Shown one piece after another: positions 25,047 through 37,555 of a DNA stretch of 54,080 bases. A program made the translations under genes and the position numbers. The stretch's first letter is position 1; every line of letters begins with the position of its first letter. Under the pieces are notes generated by a model. It saw only the letters and a list, made by a program, of their open reading frames with translations. It did not search any database and was not told the DNA's origin. This stretch comes from an uncultured Bacteroidota bacterium (GTDB lineage: Bacteria; Bacteroidota; Bacteroidia; Bacteroidales; 4484-276), in contig CAJATL010000159.1 of NCBI GenBank assembly GCA_903944895.1, positions 1 to 54,080 of the forward strand, written 5' to 3'.

Positions 25047-25514
25047 TTATTTAACCGGAGTTTCTTCTTTTTTAACCACTTTGCCCATAATGGTAAGGGT
25101 TGTGGCATTAGCGTCGGCATTGGTTTGAACGGTAATGGTTTTACGGAAATCTCCGGGGCTGGCGGCGTTGTAAGTTACCGAAAGTTGGGTAGTTTTTCCT
25201 GGCAAAACCGGTTCCTGCGCATATTTTAATCCGGTGCATCCACATGAAGCTTTTGCGTAAGTAATCAACAAAGGTTCGTTGCCTTCGTTGGTAAGCGTAA
25301 ACTCGGCGGTTTTTGGAACCTGGTAATCAACATTTCCCATATCCAGAAGCAGTTTATCCCAGTTTGCTTTTGCGCCAACTGCAAGTGCCGGTGCTGCCGG
25401 TGCTGCAGGCGCTGCCGGTGCTGCCGTAGTGGTTTTTGTTTTTGCATCCTGTGCCATCAGCATCATAGCCGGGGCAACCAATAAAGCGATAAGTAAAATC
25501 GAAATCCTTTTCAT
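25047..25514 (-). CDS. DUF1573 family exported protein
   Basis: A 155-aa protein. The signal peptide ends near MLMA-Q (residue 22), followed by a low-complexity APAAPAAPAAP linker (about 31-42). The mature domain contains FTLTNEGNEPLLITYAKASC then GCTGLKYAQEPVLPGKT, the DUF1573 signature with its SCGCT motif. These are small Ig-like periplasmic or surface proteins abundant in Bacteroidetes; function unknown. The Pro-Ala linker probably acts as a flexible spacer. It is transcribed alone, between the terminator at 25004-25045 and the divergent kinase gene. Confidence 0.85.
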   Translation of the reverse strand: MKRISILLIALLVAPAMMLMAQDAKTKTTTAAPAAPAAPAAPALAVGAKANWDKLLLDMGNVDYQVPKTAEFTLTNEGNEPLLITYAKASCGCTGLKYAQEPVLPGKTTQLSVTYNAASPGDFRKTITVQTNADANATTLTIMGKVVKKEETPVK

Positions 25515-25741
25515 GTTTGTAAATATTTAAATTTTTAAATGACAATTAAATTATGCCACAAAGGTCTGATAATCATTTTATAGTTCGTGTTAACGAAAAT
25601 CAAATCTTTGTTAACGAAATGTAAAAACTTTCTGGCCGGGAAGGATTTCATATATTTTTACAAAACAAATTGAAAGCGTGAAGGTTTCACGGGAATTTTG
25701 AAGGAATCAGTAAACGTTTAATAACTTCAGGAACTATAAAA

Positions 25742-27010
25742 ATGAATCGGAACCAGGTAAGATTGGTTGTAATTTTGGGAACTTTTGCCATTATCGGCAT
25801 CTTTGTGGTTCAGATTTACTGGATGCAGAAAGCCTGGAATATCAGCGAAAAGCAGTTTAACCAAACCATTTTTATCGGACTAAAAAATGTCGCAGGTAAA
25901 CTGAGCACGTTCAATCAAACCGTTCTTCCAAACGAAAACCCCGTGAGCCAGCTTTCGTCGAATTACTTTGTTGTAAACGTAAACAGCGTAATTGATGCCA
26001 ACATCCTTGATTATTACCTTCGTACAGAGTTCGACAAACTGAATATTGACATTGATTACGAATACGCCATTTACGACTGCCACACCGACATCATGGTTTA
26101 CGGCAACTATATTTCGATGAACGGGAAAGAAAAGCCGGTAAAACCAACCAGCAACATGCCCAAATACAACGAATACCTCTATTATTTTGGCGTCAATTTC
26201 CCTTCAAAAAGCACTTACCTCACCGGCTACATGACCATCTGGACGATCTTTTCGGCCATCCTGCTGGTTTCGGTGATCTTTTTTGGCTACGCCATTTTTA
26301 TCATTTTACAGCAAAAACGCCTCTCCGAACTTCAGAAAGATTTCATCAACAACATGACCCACGAGTTCAAAACGCCCATTTCGAGCATCAACATTTCGGC
26401 TGATGTGATCATCAATCCCGAAATTATCAAAAACCCGCAGCGCCTTTTAAATTATGGTACGATCATCAAACAGGAAAACAACCGGCTGAACAACCAGGTT
26501 GAAAAGGTGCTTCAGATTGCCCGCATCGAAAAAAGTGGTTTTGAACTTAAAAAGGAAAAGGTGAACCTGAACGACCTCATCACGCAGGTTGCGGGCAATT
26601 GCAAGGCAAGCAACGACAAAATCAGCTTTTCGCTAACCACCGTTTTAGATGAAAAGATTCCCCCGATTAAGGCGGATAAACTTCATCTTACCAATATTTT
26701 GCACAACCTGCTCGAAAACGCCATAAAATATTCAGGCGAAAATCCTGAAATCAAAATCAGGACGAAATTTCAAGACCGGAAAGTTACTATCGGAATCCAG
26801 GACCATGGCCCGGGAATCAGCCGCGAATATCAGAAGAAAGTTTTTGAAAAATTTTACCGCATCCCCACCGGCAACGTGCACAATGTTAAAGGTTTCGGAC
26901 TGGGGTTGTATTATGTAAAAAGTGCCTGCCAGGCACACAAATGGAAAATCAGCCTCGAAAGTGAACCCGGAAAAGGATCAAATTTTATCATCGAAATACC
27001 CGTATCATGA
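25742..27010 (+). CDS. Membrane sensor histidine kinase (HisKA/HATPase)
   Basis: A 422-aa kinase. Transmembrane helices lie at about 8-28 and 160-187, with a periplasmic sensor domain of about 130 residues between them. The HisKA box has the phospho-acceptor His207 (NMTHEFKTPISSI). The ATPase has N box HNLLENAIKYS, G1 GIQDHGPGIS and G2 GFGLGLYYVKSA. It overlaps the response-regulator gene by 4 bp (ATGA), so they form one operon. The pair resembles the RprX/RprY-type systems of Bacteroides in layout, but orthology cannot be shown here. The sensed signal is unknown. Confidence 0.93.
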   Translation: MNRNQVRLVVILGTFAIIGIFVVQIYWMQKAWNISEKQFNQTIFIGLKNVAGKLSTFNQTVLPNENPVSQLSSNYFVVNVNSVIDANILDYYLRTEFDKLNIDIDYEYAIYDCHTDIMVYGNYISMNGKEKPVKPTSNMPKYNEYLYYFGVNFPSKSTYLTGYMTIWTIFSAILLVSVIFFGYAIFIILQQKRLSELQKDFINNMTHEFKTPISSINISADVIINPEIIKNPQRLLNYGTIIKQENNRLNNQVEKVLQIARIEKSGFELKKEKVNLNDLITQVAGNCKASNDKISFSLTTVLDEKIPPIKADKLHLTNILHNLLENAIKYSGENPEIKIRTKFQDRKVTIGIQDHGPGISREYQKKVFEKFYRIPTGNVHNVKGFGLGLYYVKSACQAHKWKISLESEPGKGSNFIIEIPVS

Positions 27011-27705
27011 ATTCAAAAGCAAAAATCCTTTACGTCGAAGACGACCTCACTTTATCGTTTGTTACCCGCGATAATCTTGAACTTCACGGATATTTAATTG
27101 ATTACTGCGAAGATGGCGTTGAGGCCCAAAGCCTGTTTAACAAAAACCAGTACGACATCTGCATCCTCGATGTGATGCTCCCAAAGATGGACGGCTATGA
27201 GCTGGCACGCAGAATACGGGAAGAAAACCAGGAAATTCCCATTATTTTTCTAACCGCAAAATCAACCAAAGAAGATAAAATCCATGGTCTCAGGCTTGGC
27301 GCCGACGATTACATCACGAAACCATTCAGCATCGAAGAACTGGTTTTAAAAATTGAGGTTTTCCTGAAAAGGTCGCATCATGGCCAGAAAAATAATGTCG
27401 TAACCGGTGAATGCCAGCTTGGAGATTTTATTTTCGATTTTAAAAATCATGCGCTTAAAAACGCCGGAAAGTCCCGCCAGCTCACCCACCGCGAAGCCGA
27501 ACTTTTAAAAATGCTTTATGAACACCGCGACACCATCATCAAACGTGACGATATTTTAGACGAAGTGTGGGGCGACAACCATTATTTTGCAGGCCGCAGC
27601 CTCGATGTTTTTATTTCGAGGCTTCGCAAATACCTGAGCTCCGACGAAAAAGTCAAAATCGAAAACATCCACAACGTAGGTTATCGGTTGAAGACGAAGG
27701 GGTGA
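27007..27705 (+). CDS. OmpR-family response regulator
   Basis: A 232-aa protein. The receiver has the acidic pair in YVEDDLT, phospho-acceptor Asp55 (CILDVMLPKMDGYE), Thr in IFLTAKS and Lys in YITKPFS. The C-terminal winged helix (about 135-232) contains LTHREAELLKMLYEH and RSLDVFISRLRKYL. All phosphorylation residues are present, unlike the two aberrant receivers near 46000. Its start overlaps the partner kinase stop. Confidence 0.95.
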   Translation: MNSKAKILYVEDDLTLSFVTRDNLELHGYLIDYCEDGVEAQSLFNKNQYDICILDVMLPKMDGYELARRIREENQEIPIIFLTAKSTKEDKIHGLRLGADDYITKPFSIEELVLKIEVFLKRSHHGQKNNVVTGECQLGDFIFDFKNHALKNAGKSRQLTHREAELLKMLYEHRDTIIKRDDILDEVWGDNHYFAGRSLDVFISRLRKYLSSDEKVKIENIHNVGYRLKTKG

Positions 27706-27713
27706 GTTGGCAG

Positions 27714-27801
27714 TAGCCAGTTGCCAGTTGCCAGTCGGCAGTTGCGAGGCGTGAGGCGTAAGGCGTAAGACAAAAGTCGGAAGTCGGAAGTCGGAAGCAG
27801 G
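27714..27801. repeat. Short tandem-like repeats after the response regulator gene
   Basis: The segment is built from degenerate copies of ccagttg (about 27717-27750), then aggcgt(g/a) copies (27747-27770), then three aagtcgg copies (27776-27796). Tracts of this kind are frequent in Bacteroidetes intergenic regions. No gene or stable terminator is visible. Confidence 0.6.
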
Positions 27802-27835
27802 AAACTTTCAGATTCATTCATTTCTTCAATTGTCG

Positions 27836-27853
27836 CCCCGATAGCTATCGGGG
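27836..27853. repeat. 18-bp palindrome CCCCGATAGCTATCGGGG, second copy
   Basis: Identical to the palindrome at 15681-15698. It sits between the two low-complexity tracts of the 27706-28139 gap and may terminate the kinase/regulator transcript. Confidence 0.65.
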
Positions 27854-27859
27854 GTCGAA

Positions 27860-28020
27860 TTGTCTCATTTTTCTATTCTTCCATCATTCCACTCTTCCAC
27901 CATTCCATTTTTCTACCATTCCAACTTTCTACCATTCCAACTTTCCATTCTTCAATTCTTCCACTTTTCCATCATTCCATCATTCCATCATTCCATTCTT
28001 CCATCTTTTCATTCTATACT
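27860..28020. repeat. Low-complexity pyrimidine-rich tract (degenerate ttccatcattcca repeats)
   Basis: About 160 bp of degenerate copies of ttcca(t/c)(c/t)a, for example the three consecutive catcattccat-like units near 27970-28000. An open frame through it gives only a Phe/Ser/His-rich repeat and is not a gene. The remaining 28021-28139 stretch is AT-rich leader of the ROK gene. Confidence 0.7.
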
Positions 28021-28139
28021 ATTCATTACCTGCCTTTTACCAACTATCTTTAAATTTTTCCTTTTCTTTGTAAAAAGATTTAGAAAGTTTTAATAATTTT
28101 ACAAAAATTTATTAATCATTCTCGACTTTAGTTAAATTA

Positions 28140-29411
28140 ATGAGCCAAACCAATATATTTTCCGACCCGGTCTTTCTGCAAAACGGGAATCTTGAAAAGC
28201 TTTCCAATTTGGGAATAAAAAAATACTACCAAAAAAAGAGCATCCTCAAACACCTCTATCAGCGCGAAGTTTTATCGAACCCTGAGATTTGCAAACTCAC
28301 CAATATGAGTTCGCCGTCCATCAATAAACTGCTTAACGAATTGATTACCGAAGGGCTTGTGCGCGAAGAAGGCGTTGGACACTCCATTGGCGGACGCAGG
28401 CCAAACCTTTTTGGGATTAATCCGGAGGCACGGTTTGTTGTGGGCATCAAAATTGGCATGAAATCAACCGAAATAGCCATTTTCGACCTTAAAAACCAGG
28501 TCATCAACAACATTCAAACCCTCAACAGGCCGTTGGAAAACAACCCGCAATGTGTTGACGACATCAACAATTTCATGCGGACGATCATTCAAAACTCGGG
28601 GATTGATTATTCAAAAGTACTGAGTATCGGCATCGGGTTGCCTGGCCTCACCAATCCTAACCTCGGCACAAGCTACTCGTATTTTAATTACAGCGAAAAA
28701 TCAACCAGGGAAATCTTTGAAGAAATATTCGGCAAGCCGGTTTTCCTGGATAACGATGCGCGGGTGATGGCGCTGGGCGAATCGGCTTTTGGACTTGCCC
28801 AGGGACGAAATAATGTGCTTTGCCTCTACATCGGCTCAGGAATTGGGATGGGAATGATTCTCAACGGTAAGCTTTACAAGGGAAATTCGGGATTTGCCGG
28901 CGAGTTTGGCCACATCCAGATTGTTGACGACGGCCTTTTGTGCTTTTGCGGAAAACGTGGCTGTCTCGAAACTGTTGCATCAGGTGTTGCCCTGGAACAA
29001 ATGGCCCGCACCGAAATCGAAAATGGAAAAACAACCAAAATCACGGCCATTGTTGGCGATAAGCTTTCGGATATTACCACCAAAATCATTGTGGAATGTG
29101 CCATGCAGGGCGACCAGCTTTCGATTGATTTGCTTGCCAAAATTTCGGAATACCTCGGCAAAGGGCTGGCAACATTGATCCATATTTTTAATCCGGAAGC
29201 CATTATTCTGGGCGGCAAAGTGTCCAAGGCCGGCAACTTCATTATCGACCCCATCCAGCAAACGTTAAACAAATACACCATTTATAAAATTAAAAACGAT
29301 TGCCAGATTATGACTTCCATTTTAGGCGATAAATCAGCGGTGATGGGCGCTATGACACTGGTGATGGATAATATTTTTGAAGATATTCCTGTGGCCTCGA
29401 TGCAGGGTTGA
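28140..29411 (+). CDS. ROK family transcriptional regulator / sugar kinase-like protein
   Basis: A 423-aa protein. The N-terminal winged helix (about 33-95) has REVLSNPEICKLTNMSSPSI then NKLLNELITEGLVREEG. The ROK domain follows (GIKIGMKSTEIAIFDLKNQ, IGIGLPGL, FLDNDARVMALGE) and ends its core with the ROK zinc motif CFCGKRGCLE (Cys268, Cys270, Cys275) after GEFGHIQ. With both DNA-binding and ROK domains it is of NagC/XylR type: a repressor or activator controlled by a sugar or sugar phosphate. It lies 105 bp upstream of the GH109-GH2-GH3 genes and is the likely local regulator. Confidence 0.9.
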   Translation: MSQTNIFSDPVFLQNGNLEKLSNLGIKKYYQKKSILKHLYQREVLSNPEICKLTNMSSPSINKLLNELITEGLVREEGVGHSIGGRRPNLFGINPEARFVVGIKIGMKSTEIAIFDLKNQVINNIQTLNRPLENNPQCVDDINNFMRTIIQNSGIDYSKVLSIGIGLPGLTNPNLGTSYSYFNYSEKSTREIFEEIFGKPVFLDNDARVMALGESAFGLAQGRNNVLCLYIGSGIGMGMILNGKLYKGNSGFAGEFGHIQIVDDGLLCFCGKRGCLETVASGVALEQMARTEIENGKTTKITAIVGDKLSDITTKIIVECAMQGDQLSIDLLAKISEYLGKGLATLIHIFNPEAIILGGKVSKAGNFIIDPIQQTLNKYTIYKIKNDCQIMTSILGDKSAVMGAMTLVMDNIFEDIPVASMQG

Positions 29412-29516
29412 GGGAGGAAAAAATGAAATCAAAACTGGTTTAAACTGAAACCTGCCAGCCTTTACCCAACATATATTGGCTTCAAAAAAAATAGAAAAAT
29501 CATAAATCGAAAAAAG

Positions 29517-30878
29517 ATGAAGAAAGATTTTACACGACGTGATTTTATTAAAGCCGGCTCCCTGGCCGGACTTGGCCTTGCTTTTGCCCCGGCGATGGGC
29601 TTTTCAAATCCTTTTCAAACCAAAAAAGTGCGCATTGCCCTTATTGGCGTTGGCCTTCGCGGGCAAAACCACCTGCAAAACCTGCTCCAGCGAAACGATG
29701 TCGAAGTTCCGGCAATGTGCGATACCGACCAGGGAATGTTGGATATGGCAGTCGAAATGACAACAAAAGCCGGATTTGCAAAACCCGCGCTATACACCGG
29801 AAGCGATTTTGCCTACAAAGATCTGCTGGCACGACAAGACATTGACGGCGTGATTATTTCGACGCCCTGGCTGTGGCACCCGATTATGGCTGTTGACACG
29901 ATGAAAGCCGGGAAATACGCCGGTGTGGAAGTTTCGGCTGCCAACACCATCGAAGATTGCTGGGACATGGTAAATGCTTCAGAACAAACGGGGATGCCCT
30001 GCATGATTCTCGAAAATGTTTGCTATCGCCGTGATGTGATGGCCATTTTAAATATGGTGAAGCAGGGAATGTTTGGCGAACTGGTACATTGCCAGTGCGG
30101 CTACGAGCACGATTTGCGCGAAGTCCTTTTCAATAATGGCACACAGCCTTACGGCGGAGGTGTCGAATTTGGCGCAAAAGGCTACTCCGAAGCCAGATGG
30201 CGCACCGAACATTACCTCAAACGCAACGGCGATGTTTACCCAACCCATGGCATTGGCCCGATTGCCAATTATCTCGACATCAACCACGGAAACCGTTTTG
30301 TGTCGCTGACTTCAACCTCCACCAAAGCTGTCGGTTTAAACGACTACATTGTGAAAAACGGCGGCCCGGATCATCCCAACGCAAAACTCAAATGGAAAAT
30401 GGGCGATGTGGTTACCACCACAATTTCGACAGCCAACGGCGAATCCATCATCGTGATTCACGATACCAGCCTGCCCCGCCCCTACTCCCTCGGCTTCAGG
30501 GTTCAGGGAACAAAAGGTTTGTGGATGAACGACGGAAACCAAATTTACATCGAAGGCACAAGCCCGGCGCACCAGTGGGAACCTTCTAAACCTTACATCC
30601 AAAAATACGACCATCCTCTTTGGAAAAGATACCAGGACCAGGCCGAAGGCACGGGCCATGGCGGCATGGACTTTTTTGTGCTGAATGCTTTTGTAGAATC
30701 CGTAAAACGCAAAATCCAGCCACCACTCGATGTTTACGATGCTGCAGCCTGGAGTGTGATTACGCCTTTATCGGAACAATCCATTGCCAGTGGTGGCGAA
30801 CCTCAGGATTTTCCTGATTTTACCCGTGGAAGATGGATTAACCGCCAGCCCAGTTTCGGGATGAGCGATGAGTTTTAA
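29517..30878 (+). CDS. GH109 family glycosidase (NAD-dependent, Gfo/Idh/MocA fold), Tat-exported
   Basis: A 453-aa protein. The N-terminus has a twin-arginine signal (TRRDFIKAG, Arg7-Arg8). The NAD-binding site is VRIALIGVGLRG (GVGLRG 44-49). Family-wide blocks are ENVCYRRDVMAILNMVKQGM followed by FGELVH, RWRTEHYLKRNGDVYPTHG, NAKLKWKMGDVVTT and GHGGMDFFVLNAFVE. These agree closely with the characterised GH109 alpha-N-acetylgalactosaminidases, which use NAD in an oxidation-elimination mechanism. It likely acts on periplasmic glycans such as mucin-type or other GalNAc-containing sugars. It is 78 bp upstream of the GH2 gene. An oxidoreductase of the same fold cannot be fully excluded. Confidence 0.85.
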   Translation: MKKDFTRRDFIKAGSLAGLGLAFAPAMGFSNPFQTKKVRIALIGVGLRGQNHLQNLLQRNDVEVPAMCDTDQGMLDMAVEMTTKAGFAKPALYTGSDFAYKDLLARQDIDGVIISTPWLWHPIMAVDTMKAGKYAGVEVSAANTIEDCWDMVNASEQTGMPCMILENVCYRRDVMAILNMVKQGMFGELVHCQCGYEHDLREVLFNNGTQPYGGGVEFGAKGYSEARWRTEHYLKRNGDVYPTHGIGPIANYLDINHGNRFVSLTSTSTKAVGLNDYIVKNGGPDHPNAKLKWKMGDVVTTTISTANGESIIVIHDTSLPRPYSLGFRVQGTKGLWMNDGNQIYIEGTSPAHQWEPSKPYIQKYDHPLWKRYQDQAEGTGHGGMDFFVLNAFVESVKRKIQPPLDVYDAAAWSVITPLSEQSIASGGEPQDFPDFTRGRWINRQPSFGMSDEF

Positions 30879-30947
30879 AAGTTTTACCAAACATCAGCCA
30901 CTGGCGGATTGTTACTTTTAGATGATACCTGACTTTTTTAATCTTAA

Positions 30948-34760
<3,813 letters not shown>

Positions 34761-34789
34761 TTACTTGTCGATATCCAAAAATAAATAAC

Positions 34790-37303
34790 ATGAGAAAAAA
34801 CATTATTTTATCAGGCCTGATTCTGGTCGTCATTGCGGGATGCAGCCCTACAAACAAACAAAGTCAGGATGAGTCCGACATCCAAAAAATCATCGGCCAG
34901 ATGACGCTTGACGAGAAAATTGAAATGATTGGCGGCGTTAACGATTTTTTCATCAAGGGAAATAAAAGGCTTGGACTGCCCGAAGTTAAAATGTCGGATG
35001 CCACAGTTGGCGTGCGCGACGGCAACCCGGCCATCGCCTACCCTGCTACCATCGCCTACGCTGCAAGCTGGGACACCGCATTGATAAATAAAGTTGGAGA
35101 AGCCATTGCCAGCGAGGCAAAATCGAAAAAAATCAGCATCATGCTTGGCCCCGGGATGAACATTCACCGTGCCCCTATGTGTGGCCGTAATTTTGAATAT
35201 CTGGGTGAAGACCCTTTCCTTGCCGGGAAAATGGCAACGGCCTTCATCAAAGGAATGCAAAACAAAGGTGTGGTTGCCACGGCCAAACATTATGCCGCCA
35301 ATAACCAGGATTTTTCGCGTCATCTTGTTTCGTCGGATATGGACGAACGCACGCTCCACGAAATTTATCTGCCGGCTTTTAAAGCATCGGTGCAGGAAGG
35401 AAATGTTGGCGCAGTGATGTCGGCCTATAATCCGGTAAACGGTGTTTACAGCTCTCAAAACGAATATCTTCTGACCGAAGTTTTAAAAAAAGAATGGGGA
35501 TTTGATGGCTTTGTCATGTCCGACTGGGTTTCGACTTACGATGGCGTAGGTTGCGCCAAAGCCGGCCTCGACATCGAAATGCCTTCAGGGGCACACATGA
35601 ACAAAGATTCCCTGCTTCCGGCACTTAACGACGGCAGGCTTACTGAAGAAATGATTGACGATAAAATCCGTCGGATTCTGAGGATTTACAAGCGTTTTGG
35701 AATGTTCGACCAAACTGCTTATTTTGCCGGAAATAATTTTGATACTGCCAGCGCCCGAAAGATTGCGCTTGATGTTGCTCGCGGCGCAACAACACTTCTA
35801 CGGAATCAGGATAATTTCCTTCCTTTAAAAAAGGAAACCATCAAAACCATTGCAGTAATTGGTCCAAATGGTCATCCTGCAGTGACCGGCGGAGGCGGAA
35901 GTTCGTTTGTGACGGCTTATCAGCAGACTTCTTTTTATGAAGCCATCAAAAAACTTGCAGGCGACCAAGTTGCTGTAAATTACGAAAGAGGAACAAAATT
36001 ACCCCGTTTTATCGAACCGGCGCTCTACAAAAACAGTAGCTTTTATTACTTTCAGGGAAACGAAAAAATTGTTGGTTTAAAAGGCGAATATTTTAAGAAT
36101 AAAGATTTGGAAGGTGCTCCTTTTACAACCCGGACGGATGTTATGGTCAATTTTGATAAGCCAGGGGATGTTCCGCCAGGTTTGGGCATCGAAAATATTT
36201 CGGCAAGATGGACCGGTTTGATGAAAGTAGAAAAAACCGGAACGTACGATTTTACCATTTCGGGTGATGACGGGTTCAGGCTTTGGGTAAATAAAAAACA
36301 AGTTATTGATCAGTGGTACGACCAGCCTGAAATGTTTAAAACCGTTGCTGTTGATTTGCAAAAAGGCCAGGATAACGAAATTGTTCTGGAATATTACCAG
36401 GGTGGCGGTGGGGCAGCCATTCGCCTGGGTTACGAGCTTTCCAATACCAATAAAAATGATGCCATCGAACGCGCTGTTGCCCTTGCCGCAAAAAGTGACC
36501 TCGTGGTTCTTTGCGTTGGATTTGATTATAAAACTGAATCGGAGGGATTTGACCGTCCGTTTAACCTGCCGGAAGAGCAGGAATTGCTCATCAATCTGAT
36601 TTTAAAAGCCAATAAGAACGTCAGCGTTTTATTATCAAGCGGTGGAAACGTCGAAATGCAGGGCTGGTTAACGCAAACCAAGGCATTACTTCACACCTGG
36701 TACCCAGGACAGGAAGGCGCAGTTGCAGTAGCCGAAATTCTTTTTGGTGATGTAAATCCTTCAGGGAAATTACCAGTGTCGTTCGAAAAACGTTGGGAAG
36801 ATAATGCCACTTATTCGAGTTATTTTGATGATGATAAAGATAAGCGGGTAAACTATTCCGAAGGAATTTTTGTGGGCTACCGTCATTTCGATAAAAACAA
36901 CACCGAGCCACAGTTTCCATTTGGATTTGGCCTTTCGTACACCACTTTTAGCTACGAAAACCTGAAATTAAGCAACGAACAAATCAATGCCGAAGATGGT
37001 TTGACGGTGACTTTTACGGTAAAAAATGATGGAACCCGCGATGGTGCTGAGATTTCGCAGCTTTACGTGAGCGACCGCGAATCAAGCGTTCCACGGCCGG
37101 TAAAAGAACTTAAAAGCTTTAATAAAACCTTCCTGAAAGCGGGCGAAACAAAGGAAATCACCATGAAAATCAATAAAGATGCTTTTAGCTTTTATGATGT
37201 TGCAACTAAAAAATGGATCGTAGAACCTGGTGATTTTGAAATTCTGATAGGTAGTTCATCACGTGATATCAGGCTTAAAGCGCAGGTAAAAGTTATTGAA
37301 TAG
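34790..37303 (+). CDS. GH3 beta-glucosidase-like lipoprotein with PA14 domain
   Basis: An 837-aa protein. The ATG at 34790 is chosen because it begins a lipoprotein signal (VIAGC, Cys18); an in-frame TTG at 34757 would add 11 polar residues and overlap the GH2 stop. GH3 catalytic domain: LGPGMNIHRAPMCGRNFEYL, ATAKHYAANNQ and the nucleophile Asp245 in GFVMSDW. A PA14 domain is inserted in the second GH3 domain (about 425-555, TGTYDFTISGDDGFRLWVN). An Fn3-like C-terminal domain is present (SVPRPVKELKSF). Such enzymes remove terminal beta-linked glucose or similar sugars. It is 29 bp after the GH2 gene and surely cotranscribed. Confidence 0.92.
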   Translation: MRKNIILSGLILVVIAGCSPTNKQSQDESDIQKIIGQMTLDEKIEMIGGVNDFFIKGNKRLGLPEVKMSDATVGVRDGNPAIAYPATIAYAASWDTALINKVGEAIASEAKSKKISIMLGPGMNIHRAPMCGRNFEYLGEDPFLAGKMATAFIKGMQNKGVVATAKHYAANNQDFSRHLVSSDMDERTLHEIYLPAFKASVQEGNVGAVMSAYNPVNGVYSSQNEYLLTEVLKKEWGFDGFVMSDWVSTYDGVGCAKAGLDIEMPSGAHMNKDSLLPALNDGRLTEEMIDDKIRRILRIYKRFGMFDQTAYFAGNNFDTASARKIALDVARGATTLLRNQDNFLPLKKETIKTIAVIGPNGHPAVTGGGGSSFVTAYQQTSFYEAIKKLAGDQVAVNYERGTKLPRFIEPALYKNSSFYYFQGNEKIVGLKGEYFKNKDLEGAPFTTRTDVMVNFDKPGDVPPGLGIENISARWTGLMKVEKTGTYDFTISGDDGFRLWVNKKQVIDQWYDQPEMFKTVAVDLQKGQDNEIVLEYYQGGGGAAIRLGYELSNTNKNDAIERAVALAAKSDLVVLCVGFDYKTESEGFDRPFNLPEEQELLINLILKANKNVSVLLSSGGNVEMQGWLTQTKALLHTWYPGQEGAVAVAEILFGDVNPSGKLPVSFEKRWEDNATYSSYFDDDKDKRVNYSEGIFVGYRHFDKNNTEPQFPFGFGLSYTTFSYENLKLSNEQINAEDGLTVTFTVKNDGTRDGAEISQLYVSDRESSVPRPVKELKSFNKTFLKAGETKEITMKINKDAFSFYDVATKKWIVEPGDFEILIGSSSRDIRLKAQVKVIE

Positions 37304-37376
37304 GCTGCTGAAAAACTCATGTGGATTCACTTCGACCTCAGAGAGGTCGCATATTTATAGAAAATTAAAAAAATGT

Positions 37377-37463
37377 GGCTAAAGCCCTGATTATCGCGGA
37401 CATTAATTGCCCCGACCTTAAGGTCGGGGCAATTAAAAACCAGACAGATAACAGGCTTTAGCC
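37377..37463. repeat. Palindromic interspersed element with a 34-bp perfect palindrome
   Basis: Outer arms ggctaaagcc (37377-37386) and ggctttagcc (37454-37463) are exact complements. The centre at 37403-37436 is a perfect 34-bp palindrome around gccccgaccttaaggtcggg. A smaller hairpin cgacct/aggtcg precedes it (37333-37349). The 252-bp gap holds no gene. This is the form of REP/MITE-like elements of Bacteroidetes. Confidence 0.7.
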
Positions 37464-37510
37464 CAAAATCAACCCGTTTTTAGACTGGATTCAAGAGTTT
37501 ATTCCAAAAA

Positions 37511-37537
37511 AAAAGTCCCGAATGATCGGGACTTTTT
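37511..37537. terminator. Bidirectional terminator between convergent GH3 and OmpA-like genes
   Basis: aaaagtcccga (37511-37521) and tcgggactttt (37526-37536) form an 11-bp stem with a 4-nt loop, with A and T tracts on both sides. It lies 19 bp from the OmpA-like gene stop. Confidence 0.82.
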
Positions 37538-37555
37538 CTTTGTTCATTAATCTGA

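Noticed and set aside
27860-28093. A 77-codon Phe/Ser/His-rich frame
   Set aside because: It simply translates the ttccat repeat tract.
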